Shown here in pieces: positions 34,639 through 42,761 of a stretch of 64,000 nt of DNA. The DNA comes from an uncultured Lachnospiraceae bacterium (GTDB lineage: Bacteria > Bacillota > Clostridia > Lachnospirales > Lachnospiraceae). The position numbers and the translations under genes are program-made. The stretch's first letter is position 1. Every line of letters begins with the position of its first letter. The notes beneath the pieces were generated by a model. The model did not search any database. It worked only from the letters and a program-made list of their open reading frames with translations, and was not told the origin of the DNA. Location of the stretch: assembly GCA_947626745.1 (NCBI GenBank), contig CANQTF010000002.1:62001-126000 (forward strand). Reading direction: 5' to 3'.

Positions 34639-37197
34639 ATGCGCAAATATCATAAACAGCAGATATTAGACGTTTTTCAGAGTCTTCATACGCTGCACGG
34701 CCAGATCCGGGACAAGCTGAACGCCCACGGTTATGAAGCGGTTCAGGCGGCGTTGGCGGACTGTCAGGCGGCAGCCATTCAGGTAGGCGAGACGATAGAG
34801 CAGATCGAAGGCGAAGGAACGGACGCCGTGGCATATCTGGAGCAGTATTGCGAGAATGTGTATCAGGTCAACGTGCGGGCGGAGGAGATCAACGGCCAGA
34901 AAGCCTGTAAGCTTCTGGAAAACAGTCTGCTTAAAGCGGAAAATGCCGTAAAGCATATGTCCGAAAGAGTGGAGGCCGTATTCCTGCCTTATAAGGTGAG
35001 CATGTGGGACTCTCTGGAAAGTGTCTGGATGGCGGCAAACGACGATCCAAACTGCGATGCCTATGTGATACCTATTCCGTACTATGACAGAGAGCCCGAC
35101 GGCAGTTTGGGCGCCATGCACTATGAAGGAGACCGTTACCCTGATTATGTGCCGGTCACACATTATGAAGCATATGATTTCCGCAATCGTCATCCGGATA
35201 TGATCTTCTTTCATAATCCCTATGACCAGTTCAACAATGTGACAAGCGTGCATCCGTTTTTCTATTCCAAGAATCTGAAGGGATTTACAGACTGCTTGGT
35301 GTATATACCTTATTATTGTACGTCCGGCGGGATGTTGGAAGCGCAGGGATATGCGCTGGCGTATTATTACGCCGATTATATCGTGGTACAGGCGGAATCC
35401 TTCATTCCTTATTTTGATCCGAACCTGCCCCGGGAAAAATTCCTGCCGCTCGGCTCTCCGAAGTTTGATAAAGTGGTCAGGCTGTGCCAGAATCCGCCGG
35501 AGATACCGGCAGCCTGGAAGGACAAGATGTATTGCGCGGACGGCACAAAACGGAAGGTGTATTTCTACAATACCAGTATCAACGGCATGCTGGACAACAC
35601 GGAGATCTTTTTAAAAAAAATGGCATATGTCTTTCAGTGCTTTGCGGAGCATCCGGACGCGTGCCTGTTGTGGCGGCCGCACCCGCTGCTGGAGTCTACG
35701 CTTGATTCCATGCGCAAGTCCTACAGGCCGGTATATGACAAACTGAAACAGTACTTTTTTGAAAGCAATCTTGGTATCTATGATGATACGCCCGAGATCG
35801 AGACGACGATCGCGCTGTGCGATGCGTATATCGGGGACTCTGGAACTTCCGTAACGTCGCTGTTCGGTGTGGCGGGCAAGCCGGTGTTCATCCTGAATAA
35901 CCGGATCGACAGCAAGCCGGAGAAGGATGATTGGAGAGGGGAGATCATTAAAGAGATTCCGCAGCCCATGTATGGAGATTGCAGGTGGATGGTTACGCAA
36001 GGAAACTGCCTGTACCATTCCCCTGAAAATGATTTCCGTTATCGGTATTATTGCGATCTGCCGGGAAGAGTACTTGAATGCGATTATTCTTCGGTTCTGC
36101 ATATTAACGGCAAAGACTATGTGTGTCCTGCGCGGGCGCAAAAGATTCTGGTCGTCGCGGACGGCGGTATACGACAGATGATCGAACTGGAACAGCATGC
36201 CGAGTGCCATTGGGCGTTTCGTGCGGCTGCCGCATGCGGGAAGTATCTGTTCCTGATTCCCAATGATTATCCGGCGCTTGTCCGATATGACACGGAGAAC
36301 GGGCAGCTTCTGTATCTGCGGGAGCATATGGATATTGGCAGACAGCAGACGAACGAGGGCTGGAAAATCGGAGGCGTCTGTGTCTTGGCTGATCGTCTCT
36401 ATCTGGCCTCTCCTACAGATGACCGCATCGTTGTGGTCGATGCAGAGACGGGAGTCATGTCTGTGGCGAAAATCGGAGGCGAGAGTTATAGGGGCTGTTA
36501 TATCATTGTGCCGTATCAAGAGGAGCTCTGGCTTCTGCCCGATGAAGGGTACGTGGTCGGCCGCTGGGATCCGCAAAGCGGCGCGATGCGGGAATACCGG
36601 ATCGACATAGAGGGGCTGATCTGTAGGGATCCGATCCATAATGTCTTATGTGACCGGTATCCGTTTAGCTATCCGGCGTTTTCGGAAGAATATATATATC
36701 TGCCGCCCGGTTGGGGCAATCAATTTGTCCGTCTCCATAGGGAGAGCGGACAAATACAGAAATGGCAGCCGACCGTCACATGGACGGCCGATGTGCCAAA
36801 CGGCTATTACGACGCCGTGGCGGGTATGTACTTTATTCCGACGGCTGCAGACCCGAACGGGGAAGTACAGACGGCAGCCCCTTATCTGCTGTTTTCCAAT
36901 ACGGATCGTAAGCTGTACCGGGGAGATCCGGCGCAGAACCGATGGGAAGAGCTGCCTGTCGACTTTGTGGAGGAAGAGCTGCGGCAGCACATTCAGGGAT
37001 TTACGGAGGCCGCATCATTTCTGCGCTATGCGTGTATGGAGGATTCCCGGAACACGCTGGCAGATCTCTTGGAAGACGGAATCACAGGGGGCGCTTTCAG
37101 ACGGGAAGACGAACTGGAGGCGTACGGGCAGATCGCGGCGAATATTGACGGCACATGTGGTGAACAGGTTTATCATTTTGTAAGCAATCGATTATAA
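34639..37197 (+). CDS. CDP-glycerol glycerophosphotransferase-like protein with C-terminal propeller-like region
   Basis: 852 aa. Residues 1-125 are helical, probably coiled coil. The middle (about 150-445) resembles TagB/TagF-type transferases: FHNPYDQFNNVTSVHPFF, LVYIPYYCTSGGML, FLPLGSPKFDKVV, LLWRPHPLLESTL and DAYIGDSGTSVTSLFGVAGK, including the HP and GDS(G)-type motifs that bind the CDP-alditol phosphate. The last 350 residues are short beta repeats (KYLFLIPNDYPALVRYD, DRLYLASPTDDRIVVVDAET, EELWLLPDEGYVVGRWDP) suggestive of a beta-propeller. It may transfer a glycerol-phosphate-like group onto a surface glycan. ATG 34639 is chosen; a start at 34606 would lie on the T run of the upstream terminator. 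First gene of the glycan locus. Confidence 0.75.
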   Translation: MRKYHKQQILDVFQSLHTLHGQIRDKLNAHGYEAVQAALADCQAAAIQVGETIEQIEGEGTDAVAYLEQYCENVYQVNVRAEEINGQKACKLLENSLLKAENAVKHMSERVEAVFLPYKVSMWDSLESVWMAANDDPNCDAYVIPIPYYDREPDGSLGAMHYEGDRYPDYVPVTHYEAYDFRNRHPDMIFFHNPYDQFNNVTSVHPFFYSKNLKGFTDCLVYIPYYCTSGGMLEAQGYALAYYYADYIVVQAESFIPYFDPNLPREKFLPLGSPKFDKVVRLCQNPPEIPAAWKDKMYCADGTKRKVYFYNTSINGMLDNTEIFLKKMAYVFQCFAEHPDACLLWRPHPLLESTLDSMRKSYRPVYDKLKQYFFESNLGIYDDTPEIETTIALCDAYIGDSGTSVTSLFGVAGKPVFILNNRIDSKPEKDDWRGEIIKEIPQPMYGDCRWMVTQGNCLYHSPENDFRYRYYCDLPGRVLECDYSSVLHINGKDYVCPARAQKILVVADGGIRQMIELEQHAECHWAFRAAAACGKYLFLIPNDYPALVRYDTENGQLLYLREHMDIGRQQTNEGWKIGGVCVLADRLYLASPTDDRIVVVDAETGVMSVAKIGGESYRGCYIIVPYQEELWLLPDEGYVVGRWDPQSGAMREYRIDIEGLICRDPIHNVLCDRYPFSYPAFSEEYIYLPPGWGNQFVRLHRESGQIQKWQPTVTWTADVPNGYYDAVAGMYFIPTAADPNGEVQTAAPYLLFSNTDRKLYRGDPAQNRWEELPVDFVEEELRQHIQGFTEAASFLRYACMEDSRNTLADLLEDGITGGAFRREDELEAYGQIAANIDGTCGEQVYHFVSNRL

Positions 37198-37215
37198 GGA
37201 TATGGAAATACGGCT

Positions 37216-38559
37216 ATGACGAAAGTGATCACTTACGGGACCTTCGATCTGTTTCACGAAGGGCATTACAGATTATTACAGAGAGCAAAAGCGCTGGGCG
37301 ATTATCTGATCGTGGGCGTTACCACGGAAGCCTTTGACAGGACCAGAGGAAAGTTAAATGTGGTGGATTCCCTGTTGACGAGGATCGAGAATGTAAAGAA
37401 GACCGGATTCGTAGATGAGATCGTCATTGAGGAATCGTTTGGGCAGAAGGTCAGCGATATCAAAAAATATCAGGTGGATATCTTTACGGTAGGCTCAGAC
37501 TGGATCGGTCAGTTTGACTATCTGAAAGAATATTGTCAGGTGATATATCTGGAGAGGACTAAAAATATCTCCAGCACGATGCTGCGCGAGCAGAACAGGA
37601 AGATCCAGAGGATTGGCATCATCGGTACCGGACGGATCGCTCATCGGTTCGTACCGGAAGCCAAACTGGTCAGCGGCGTCAATACACAGGCGGTATACAA
37701 TCCGCATGTGGAGAGCGCGATGCGGTTTGCCAAAGAATGGGAGTTGGATTCTTATGAAGGGCTTGAAGATTTCTTCGCGGCGGTAGATTCCGTGTATATC
37801 GCATCGCCCCATGAAACCCATTACGGTTATATCAAAGCCGCCTTGGAGCATGGCAAGCATGTGCTGTGTGAAAAGCCCATGGTGTTGCGGAAAGCGCAGA
37901 CGGAAGAAGTGTTCCGCATGGCGAAGGAGAAAAACCTGATCCTGATGGAAGGGATCAAGACGGCATACTGTCCGGGTTTTAACCAACTGCTGGGAGTCGC
38001 AGGAAGCGGCATGATCGGCAGTATCAGAAATATTGAAGCGTGTTTTACCAAGCTGGAGAAGAAGGAGAACAGGGAACTGACCGATATGCAATATGGAGGC
38101 AGCTTTCTGGAACTCGGGAGTTATTGTATGCTGCCTGTCATGAAATTGTTCGGTGGCGACTATGCAGATGTCCGCTTTGACACGATCTGTGGGGATAACG
38201 GTCTGGATCTTTTCACCAAAGCGTCGTTTACTTATCCGAACGGTATCGCGACGGTAACCTGCGGATTGGGAGTCAAGTCGGAGGGCCGGCTGCTGATTGC
38301 CGGAACCAAGGGCTATATCGTGGCGGAAGCGCCTTGGTGGAAGACCACTTATTTTGAGGTACACCACGAGGATCCGGGTGAGGTGGAAAAATACTCCGAC
38401 CGTTTTCTGGGAGACGGTCTGCGGTACGAGATCAGCGATTTCCTGTCTATGATCAACGGCAGCAGTAAAAGTGAGTTCAAATTGACGCGCAGCGAATCGG
38501 TTGCTTTTGCGGATGTGATGGAGCGGTTTCTTAAGGAGAATCGGGGTCTTGCGGTTTGA
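37216..38559 (+). CDS. Cytidylyltransferase-Gfo/Idh/MocA oxidoreductase fusion
   Basis: 447 aa. Residues 1-130 are a TagD/glycerol-3-phosphate cytidylyltransferase-like domain: TYGTFDLFHEGHYRLLQRAK (HxGH), VGSDWIGQF and TKNISSTMLRE (the ISST motif). Residues about 135-447 are a Gfo/Idh/MocA dehydrogenase: IGIIGTGRIAHRFVPEA (NAD Rossmann), ASPHETHYGYIKAALEHGKH, and VLCEKPMVL with the conserved EKP Lys. One chain could both oxidise or reduce an alditol or sugar phosphate and activate it with CTP. It is 18 bases after the transferase gene and probably supplies its CDP-activated donor. Confidence 0.85.
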   Translation: MTKVITYGTFDLFHEGHYRLLQRAKALGDYLIVGVTTEAFDRTRGKLNVVDSLLTRIENVKKTGFVDEIVIEESFGQKVSDIKKYQVDIFTVGSDWIGQFDYLKEYCQVIYLERTKNISSTMLREQNRKIQRIGIIGTGRIAHRFVPEAKLVSGVNTQAVYNPHVESAMRFAKEWELDSYEGLEDFFAAVDSVYIASPHETHYGYIKAALEHGKHVLCEKPMVLRKAQTEEVFRMAKEKNLILMEGIKTAYCPGFNQLLGVAGSGMIGSIRNIEACFTKLEKKENRELTDMQYGGSFLELGSYCMLPVMKLFGGDYADVRFDTICGDNGLDLFTKASFTYPNGIATVTCGLGVKSEGRLLIAGTKGYIVAEAPWWKTTYFEVHHEDPGEVEKYSDRFLGDGLRYEISDFLSMINGSSKSEFKLTRSESVAFADVMERFLKENRGLAV

Positions 38560-38621
38560 CAGGCAGGGCATCTACCGGGATATAACGAGGCATCATGCCA
38601 TAAGGAAGGTAGAACATTATC

Positions 38622-39347
38622 ATGAAGATATGGGCGCACAGAGGATGCAGTCAGAGGTATCCGGAAAATACGCTGTTGGCCTTTGAAAAGGCATTGGAGA
38701 TCAAGGGGCTGGCGGGAATCGAGTTTGATATTCAGCTGACGAAGGATAGGCACATGGTCGTCCTTCATGATGAAAGAGTGGACAGAACCACAGAGAGTAT
38801 CGGCTATGTCAGAGATTATACACTGACGGAGTTAAAGAAGCTGCATATCTATGCGGATGTCCATCCGACGCAGCAGATCCCAACGATAGAAGAAGTGCTG
38901 GATCTGATAGAGTCTGCCATGAGGTCGGGACTGAAGCTGAACATCGAACTGAAAAACAGTGTGTATCCGTATGAAGGAATGGAAGATCAGATCGTAGATC
39001 TGATCCATGCAAGAGGACTGCAGGAGCAGGTGATTTATTCATCATTCAGTGCGCTCTCCCTGCAAAGAATAAGGGAATTGGATCCCGTGACGGAAATTGG
39101 AATCTTGGATACGAAGGTTTCAGACTGCCTTTATAAATTAGCGGGCGGCTGCGGCGCGAATGCGCTGCACCCTTATTGGCGAGGGATCGATCTGCAGCCG
39201 GAACGGCTGCGAGACTACACGGTCAGGGCATGGCTGTCGGGGCATCTGTATCCGGAGAAGCCGACCGGAACAAAATTGGATCTGGCTGCGTTGGAAAATC
39301 GGGGGATTACAGATGCGTTTTTAAATGAGCCGGAAGTGTATCTGTAA
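38622..39347 (+). CDS. Glycerophosphodiester phosphodiesterase family protein
   Basis: 241 aa. The GDPD barrel begins WAHRGCSQRYPENTLLAFEK (HRG with the ENT catalytic region) and continues IEFDIQLTKDRHMVVLHDER (ExD metal site and the catalytic His) and LNIELKN. No signal peptide or membrane segment is seen, so it is cytosolic. It would cleave glycerophosphodiesters to glycerol-3-phosphate plus alcohol, feeding the cytidylyltransferase, or trim such groups. It is the last gene before the locus turns A+T-rich. Confidence 0.9.
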   Translation: MKIWAHRGCSQRYPENTLLAFEKALEIKGLAGIEFDIQLTKDRHMVVLHDERVDRTTESIGYVRDYTLTELKKLHIYADVHPTQQIPTIEEVLDLIESAMRSGLKLNIELKNSVYPYEGMEDQIVDLIHARGLQEQVIYSSFSALSLQRIRELDPVTEIGILDTKVSDCLYKLAGGCGANALHPYWRGIDLQPERLRDYTVRAWLSGHLYPEKPTGTKLDLAALENRGITDAFLNEPEVYL

Positions 39348-39490
39348 TAATATTTTGGGGTAAGCGGCTTTGACTAATGAGTGGATATGTGGATACATAG
39401 TTACGATGTAATGCCCAATATTAGTTTTCCAACCAAATTTTTGACTATATTAAATGAAACGGGAGTTTGAATATTAGGAGGAGAAAAGCG

Positions 39491-39928
39491 ATGTGTTCTA
39501 AAATTTATTTTTGGGGGACAGGCAGATTAGCTGGAAAAGTTATTGGAAAGTATATTGCAATCGAAGCGATTGAAGCGTTTATTGATAATGATACATCAAA
39601 GCAAGAGTATATGGAGAAGCCGGTGATTACACCGGTAGCATTGACTACACGAGAATACGATGCCATTCTGGTGGCAACATTGTATCGGAAACAGATTTAT
39701 GAGCAATGTATTGCGCTTGACATTGATGTAAATAAAGTCATATTCTTATATGCTAACTTTGAGCTTGTGGATGTCAATAAAAATTATGCTCTGGCTGAGC
39801 GGGTACTTGGGAAAGAATATGTTCAAACTATAAAAAACAGATATCATGTTATCAGAGGCGTAGAGGCATTTGATAAACCGTTCGAATACTGTGAGGGCTG
39901 CTCGCAAGGGGGGGTATCAACACAGTGA
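39491..39928 (+). CDS. N-terminal Rossmann-like module of a methyltransferase gene (phase OFF)
   Basis: 145 aa as read. It begins KIYFWGTGRLAGKVIGKY, with AFIDNDTSK about 25 residues later: the small GxG...IDN module repeated through this locus. AGGAGGAG at 39476-39483 precedes the ATG at 39491. After a run of seven G (39908-39914) the frame ends at 39928, four codons past the tract. If the tract had six or nine G the frame would run straight into the TylF-type methyltransferase domain that follows (to 40493). As sequenced, only the module is made. Confidence 0.8.
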   Translation: MCSKIYFWGTGRLAGKVIGKYIAIEAIEAFIDNDTSKQEYMEKPVITPVALTTREYDAILVATLYRKQIYEQCIALDIDVNKVIFLYANFELVDVNKNYALAERVLGKEYVQTIKNRYHVIRGVEAFDKPFEYCEGCSQGGVSTQ

Positions 39929-40493
39929 TTATGTACGGACGGAGAGTTTTGAACTGGTTGTAAAAGAAATTTATAAAAAAGGGATAAAGGGCAATACGGC
40001 AGAACTTGGTGTATTCAGAGGCGAGTTTGCACAATATATTAATGCGGCATTTCCAGACCGTAAGTGTTATTTGTTTGACACCTTTGATGGTTTTGATGCC
40101 AATGAGGCATTACGTGAACTGAAAAGCGGGAACTGCACGGATGCGTTTGTACAGGCATATAAACAAACAAACCTTGTTGCGGTAATGAAACGTATGCGTT
40201 ATTTGGACAATATTGTCATTAAACAGGGATATTTTCCGAAATCATTGGAAGGACTGGAAGAAACATTTTGTTTTGTATCATTAGATGTGGATTTTGAAGA
40301 TTCGATTTATGAAGGATTGAAATACTTTTATCCGCGTATGGAACAGGGGGGATATATCTTTGTACATGATTATAATAGCGATTTGCGCGGTGTAGAGAAA
40401 GCAGTGGACAGATATGAGGTGGATATTGGGAAAGCGCTGTATAGGATGCCACTCTGTGATGCGAATGGAACATTAGTTATTATAAAGGGATAA
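39870..40493 (+). CDS. TylF/MycF-type methyltransferase domain, out of frame with its N-terminus
   Basis: The frame is open from 39870, but homology starts right after the poly-G tract (39915): SDYVRTESFELVVKEIY, NTAELGVFRGEFAQYI (the SAM-binding AELGV-x-G motif), CYLFDTFDGFD, FCFVSLDVDFED and YIFVHDYNSD. This matches macrocin-O-methyltransferase-like enzymes, which methylate sugar hydroxyls. The domain has no ribosome site of its own; an in-frame TTG (39870) exists but is implausible. It should be the second half of the gene starting at 39491. The stop is 2 bases before the LicD gene. Confidence 0.8.
   Translation: MINRSNTVRAARKGGYQHSDYVRTESFELVVKEIYKKGIKGNTAELGVFRGEFAQYINAAFPDRKCYLFDTFDGFDANEALRELKSGNCTDAFVQAYKQTNLVAVMKRMRYLDNIVIKQGYFPKSLEGLEETFCFVSLDVDFEDSIYEGLKYFYPRMEQGGYIFVHDYNSDLRGVEKAVDRYEVDIGKALYRMPLCDANGTLVIIKG
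39908..39914. repeat. Poly-G tract (G7) at a domain junction, frame OFF
   Basis: Seven G between the Rossmann-like module and the methyltransferase domain. The upstream frame needs six or nine G to stay open, so this allele is OFF. The tract lies exactly at the linker, so a slip switches the enzyme domain while leaving the module. Confidence 0.85.
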
Positions 40494-40495
40494 AA

Positions 40496-41302
40496 ATGAT
40501 ACAACTGGATGAAAAAACGTTACGGCAAGTACAACTGATACAGCTTGAAATGCTTGTCGAGGTTGACAGGATATGCAGAAAATGCGGGATACGATATAAC
40601 ATTATAGCGGGGACATTGCTTGGCGCTGTTCGTCACGGCGGATATATACCGTGGGATGACGATGCGGATGTAGCGTTGCTTAGACCTGAATATGAGAAAT
40701 TCCGAAAGGCGTGCAGGAAGGAACTGGATAAAAGCAGATTTTTATTTCAAGATCACAGGAACACAAAGGGGTATCGTTGGGGATATGGAAAGCTTCGCAG
40801 AAAAGGCACACTTTTTATGCGGGAACATCAGGAGCATATGCCATACATGCAAGGGGTATTTATTGATATTTTTCCACTTGATAATGTGCCTGATAATTAT
40901 ATGACGAGAAGTCTGCAGAATCTTGAATGTTTTTGTGTGCGCAAGATCCTGTGGGCGAGAGTAGGAAAAATTGCGGAGGATAACTTCTGGAGAAGGCAGA
41001 TATACAAGCTCTTAGACAAGATACCGGAAAAGGCTGTTTTTGCATATTATCATAAGATGATATGCAGAGCAAACAGGAAACAGACAAGAATGGTAAGGAT
41101 ATTGACATTTCCGACGCCGAACAATGAGTATGGGTATTATCGGTGTTGGTATGAAAACAGCACAGATACGGTATTTGAAGGCAGGATATTTCAGGGAATC
41201 AAGGATTATGACAGCTATTTAAGTTTTAAATTTGGAAATTATATGGAATTGCCGCCGGTCGAGAAGAGAAAAATACATCCGGTGAGCAGACTGCAGCTGT
41301 AA
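40496..41302 (+). CDS. LicD family phosphotransferase
   Basis: 268 aa. The LicD/fukutin nucleotidyltransferase-fold signature is clear: GIRYNIIAGTLLGAVRHGGY and IPWDDDADVALLR (the metal-binding Asp residues), then GVFIDIFPLDNVP. LicD proteins move phosphocholine or other phospho-alcohols from a CDP donor to glycans. With the cytidylyltransferases nearby, it probably decorates the polymer with such a group. It starts 2 bases after the preceding methyltransferase frame. Confidence 0.92.
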   Translation: MIQLDEKTLRQVQLIQLEMLVEVDRICRKCGIRYNIIAGTLLGAVRHGGYIPWDDDADVALLRPEYEKFRKACRKELDKSRFLFQDHRNTKGYRWGYGKLRRKGTLFMREHQEHMPYMQGVFIDIFPLDNVPDNYMTRSLQNLECFCVRKILWARVGKIAEDNFWRRQIYKLLDKIPEKAVFAYYHKMICRANRKQTRMVRILTFPTPNNEYGYYRCWYENSTDTVFEGRIFQGIKDYDSYLSFKFGNYMELPPVEKRKIHPVSRLQL

Positions 41303-41337
41303 GAGCTGCAAAGAGAAAAGCACCTTGATAAGTTCAT

Positions 41338-41351
41338 ACTTTATATCAGGA
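41338..41351. repeat. 14-bp inverted repeat, left copy
   Basis: ACTTTATATCAGGA, the exact reverse complement of 42617-42630. The pair flanks the Rpn nuclease gene and about 240 bases of non-coding DNA before it, so it may mark the ends of a small mobile unit. Confidence 0.55.
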
Positions 41352-41584
41352 ATCAAATGATTTTTGCGCCATAAACCGCTTGTAATTCATATGCGTATCT
41401 GCTATAGTGTTACTATCGGTAGCGGTCTTGCTGCCGGAAATCTTTTGGCACATGGATAGTTCTCATATTCGAGAGCAGATATCCCAACGAAAGAAACAGA
41501 CAACAGTATAGCAGAGCGTGGGATGGATTTTGTTTCTTCCTGACAGGATGAAGGTATCTTTCCTATGCGGAAAGAGAGGAAGGA

Positions 41585-42505
41585 TTGACACAAAAGAAAC
41601 GAAAAACCATTGTAAAAACCCCGGAGGCAGAATATAATAAAAGCAGACAGGGAAGCGCGGAACCGAAACCGTTCGAGGAGTTGACGCTGGCAGACCGCTT
41701 CATCTTCTACAAGGTGATGCGGGATAAGGAACTGTGTAAGCGGCTTCTGGAGATCATCCTGCATGTGGAGATCGAGCGCATCGAGTATCCGGAGGGTGAG
41801 AAGACCATCGAGGTCAAGAACGATGCCAAGGGTATCCGACTGGATATCTATGTGAAGGATGAGGAAGCAACGATCTACAATGTGGAGATGCAGACGGTAC
41901 ACACGGCGAACCTGCCCCAGAGGAGCCGGTATTATCAGAATCTGATCGATGTGAACCTGCTCGGTCGGGGTGAGGATTACCGAACGCTCAATCGGAGCTT
42001 TGTGATTTTCATTTGTATGGAGGATATCTTCCGCAAAGGCAGACACATCTATACCTTTGAGAATCGGTGCAGGGAGGATACAGATCTTGTGCTTGGCGAC
42101 GGAACGGTAAAGCTCTTCCTGAATCCCTGTTCTGAGATGAATGACGTTACGCCGGAGCTTAAGAACTTCCTGACGTATCTGGCGGAAAGAATAACGGCGG
42201 ATGAGTATACGAGAAAGGTGGAGGAAGCAGTGGAGACAGCGAAGAGAGACCCGAGACTGAGGGTGGAATATATGTCGTACTACGCGGATCAGGCAGATCA
42301 TAGAGCGGAACTTGAGGAAAGCCATGCGAAAGGGTTTGAAGAGGGAAGAGAAGAAAGTAGAGAAGAAGGGCTTTTGGCTCTTGTGGAAACTTTGAAGCCG
42401 ATACTTCCGGATTTCGAGGCGGTATACGCCGCCGTTATTAAGAATGAGGTGTATGCCGGATGCAGCCGCGAGGAAATCATGAAATATTATGAGAGTGCAG
42501 TGTAG
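41585..42505 (+). CDS. Rpn family PD-(D/E)XK nuclease / putative transposase
   Basis: 306 aa. The Rpn layout: LTLADRFIFYKVMRDKELCK at the start, then the nuclease core GIRLDIYVKDEEATIYNVEM with the D...ExQ-type active site, and a charged C-terminal helix (SHAKGFEEGREESREEG). Rpn proteins are DNA endonucleases that raise recombination and often appear as scattered mobile genes. The TTG start at 41585 follows GAGGAAGG-like bases and the protein opens MTQKKRKTIV. The gene is GC-richer than the A+T-rich glycan genes around it, a sign of separate arrival. A cargo or locus-shuffling role is possible. Confidence 0.85.
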   Translation: MTQKKRKTIVKTPEAEYNKSRQGSAEPKPFEELTLADRFIFYKVMRDKELCKRLLEIILHVEIERIEYPEGEKTIEVKNDAKGIRLDIYVKDEEATIYNVEMQTVHTANLPQRSRYYQNLIDVNLLGRGEDYRTLNRSFVIFICMEDIFRKGRHIYTFENRCREDTDLVLGDGTVKLFLNPCSEMNDVTPELKNFLTYLAERITADEYTRKVEEAVETAKRDPRLRVEYMSYYADQADHRAELEESHAKGFEEGREESREEGLLALVETLKPILPDFEAVYAAVIKNEVYAGCSREEIMKYYESAV

Positions 42506-42612
42506 GACTCTCTGAATTGAAAAGCAGTGCAGAGGCTGGAATGATTTGATGAGTAATCGACCGTAGATAATGGCGGTTGGGAAAATGCAAGCAGCTAGAT
42601 ATAGAATTTTTG

Positions 42613-42662
42613 AAACTCCTGATATAAAGTGTGGAATCGGCTTTATATGGGGAGTTTTGTTG
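42613..42662 (+). terminator. Long hairpin, possible terminator after the Rpn gene
   Basis: Arms 42613-42629 and 42641-42657 pair over 17 positions with two mismatches (AAACTCC...ATATAAAG), 11-base loop, followed by TTTTG. The left arm includes the right copy of the 14-bp inverted repeat that also occurs at 41338-41351. Confidence 0.5.
42617..42630. repeat. 14-bp inverted repeat, right copy
   Basis: TCCTGATATAAAGT, exact reverse complement of 41338-41351. It also forms part of the hairpin at 42613-42657, so it may have a structural rather than a mobile role. Confidence 0.55.
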
Positions 42663-42761
42663 TGATGTTATGATTTGGAGAGTACAATATAAAAAAGCAG
42701 AAAAAATGATGATGAAAATTAATGCTGTGAATAGGTATTTGACCAGATTGGAGTGTGTACG

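Noticed and set aside
35609-35620. Runs of eight A (here and at 46451) as further phase-variation tracts
   Set aside because: A8 runs are common in A+T-rich genes and both lie in intact frames of conserved enzymes; no frame evidence for switching.
40346-40351. G6 run in the TylF-type domain and several G5 runs elsewhere
   Set aside because: Too short to stand out from background; only runs of seven or more were counted.
41292-41310. 7-bp inverted repeat at the licD stop as a terminator
   Set aside because: No T run follows; a weak stem by itself is not enough.
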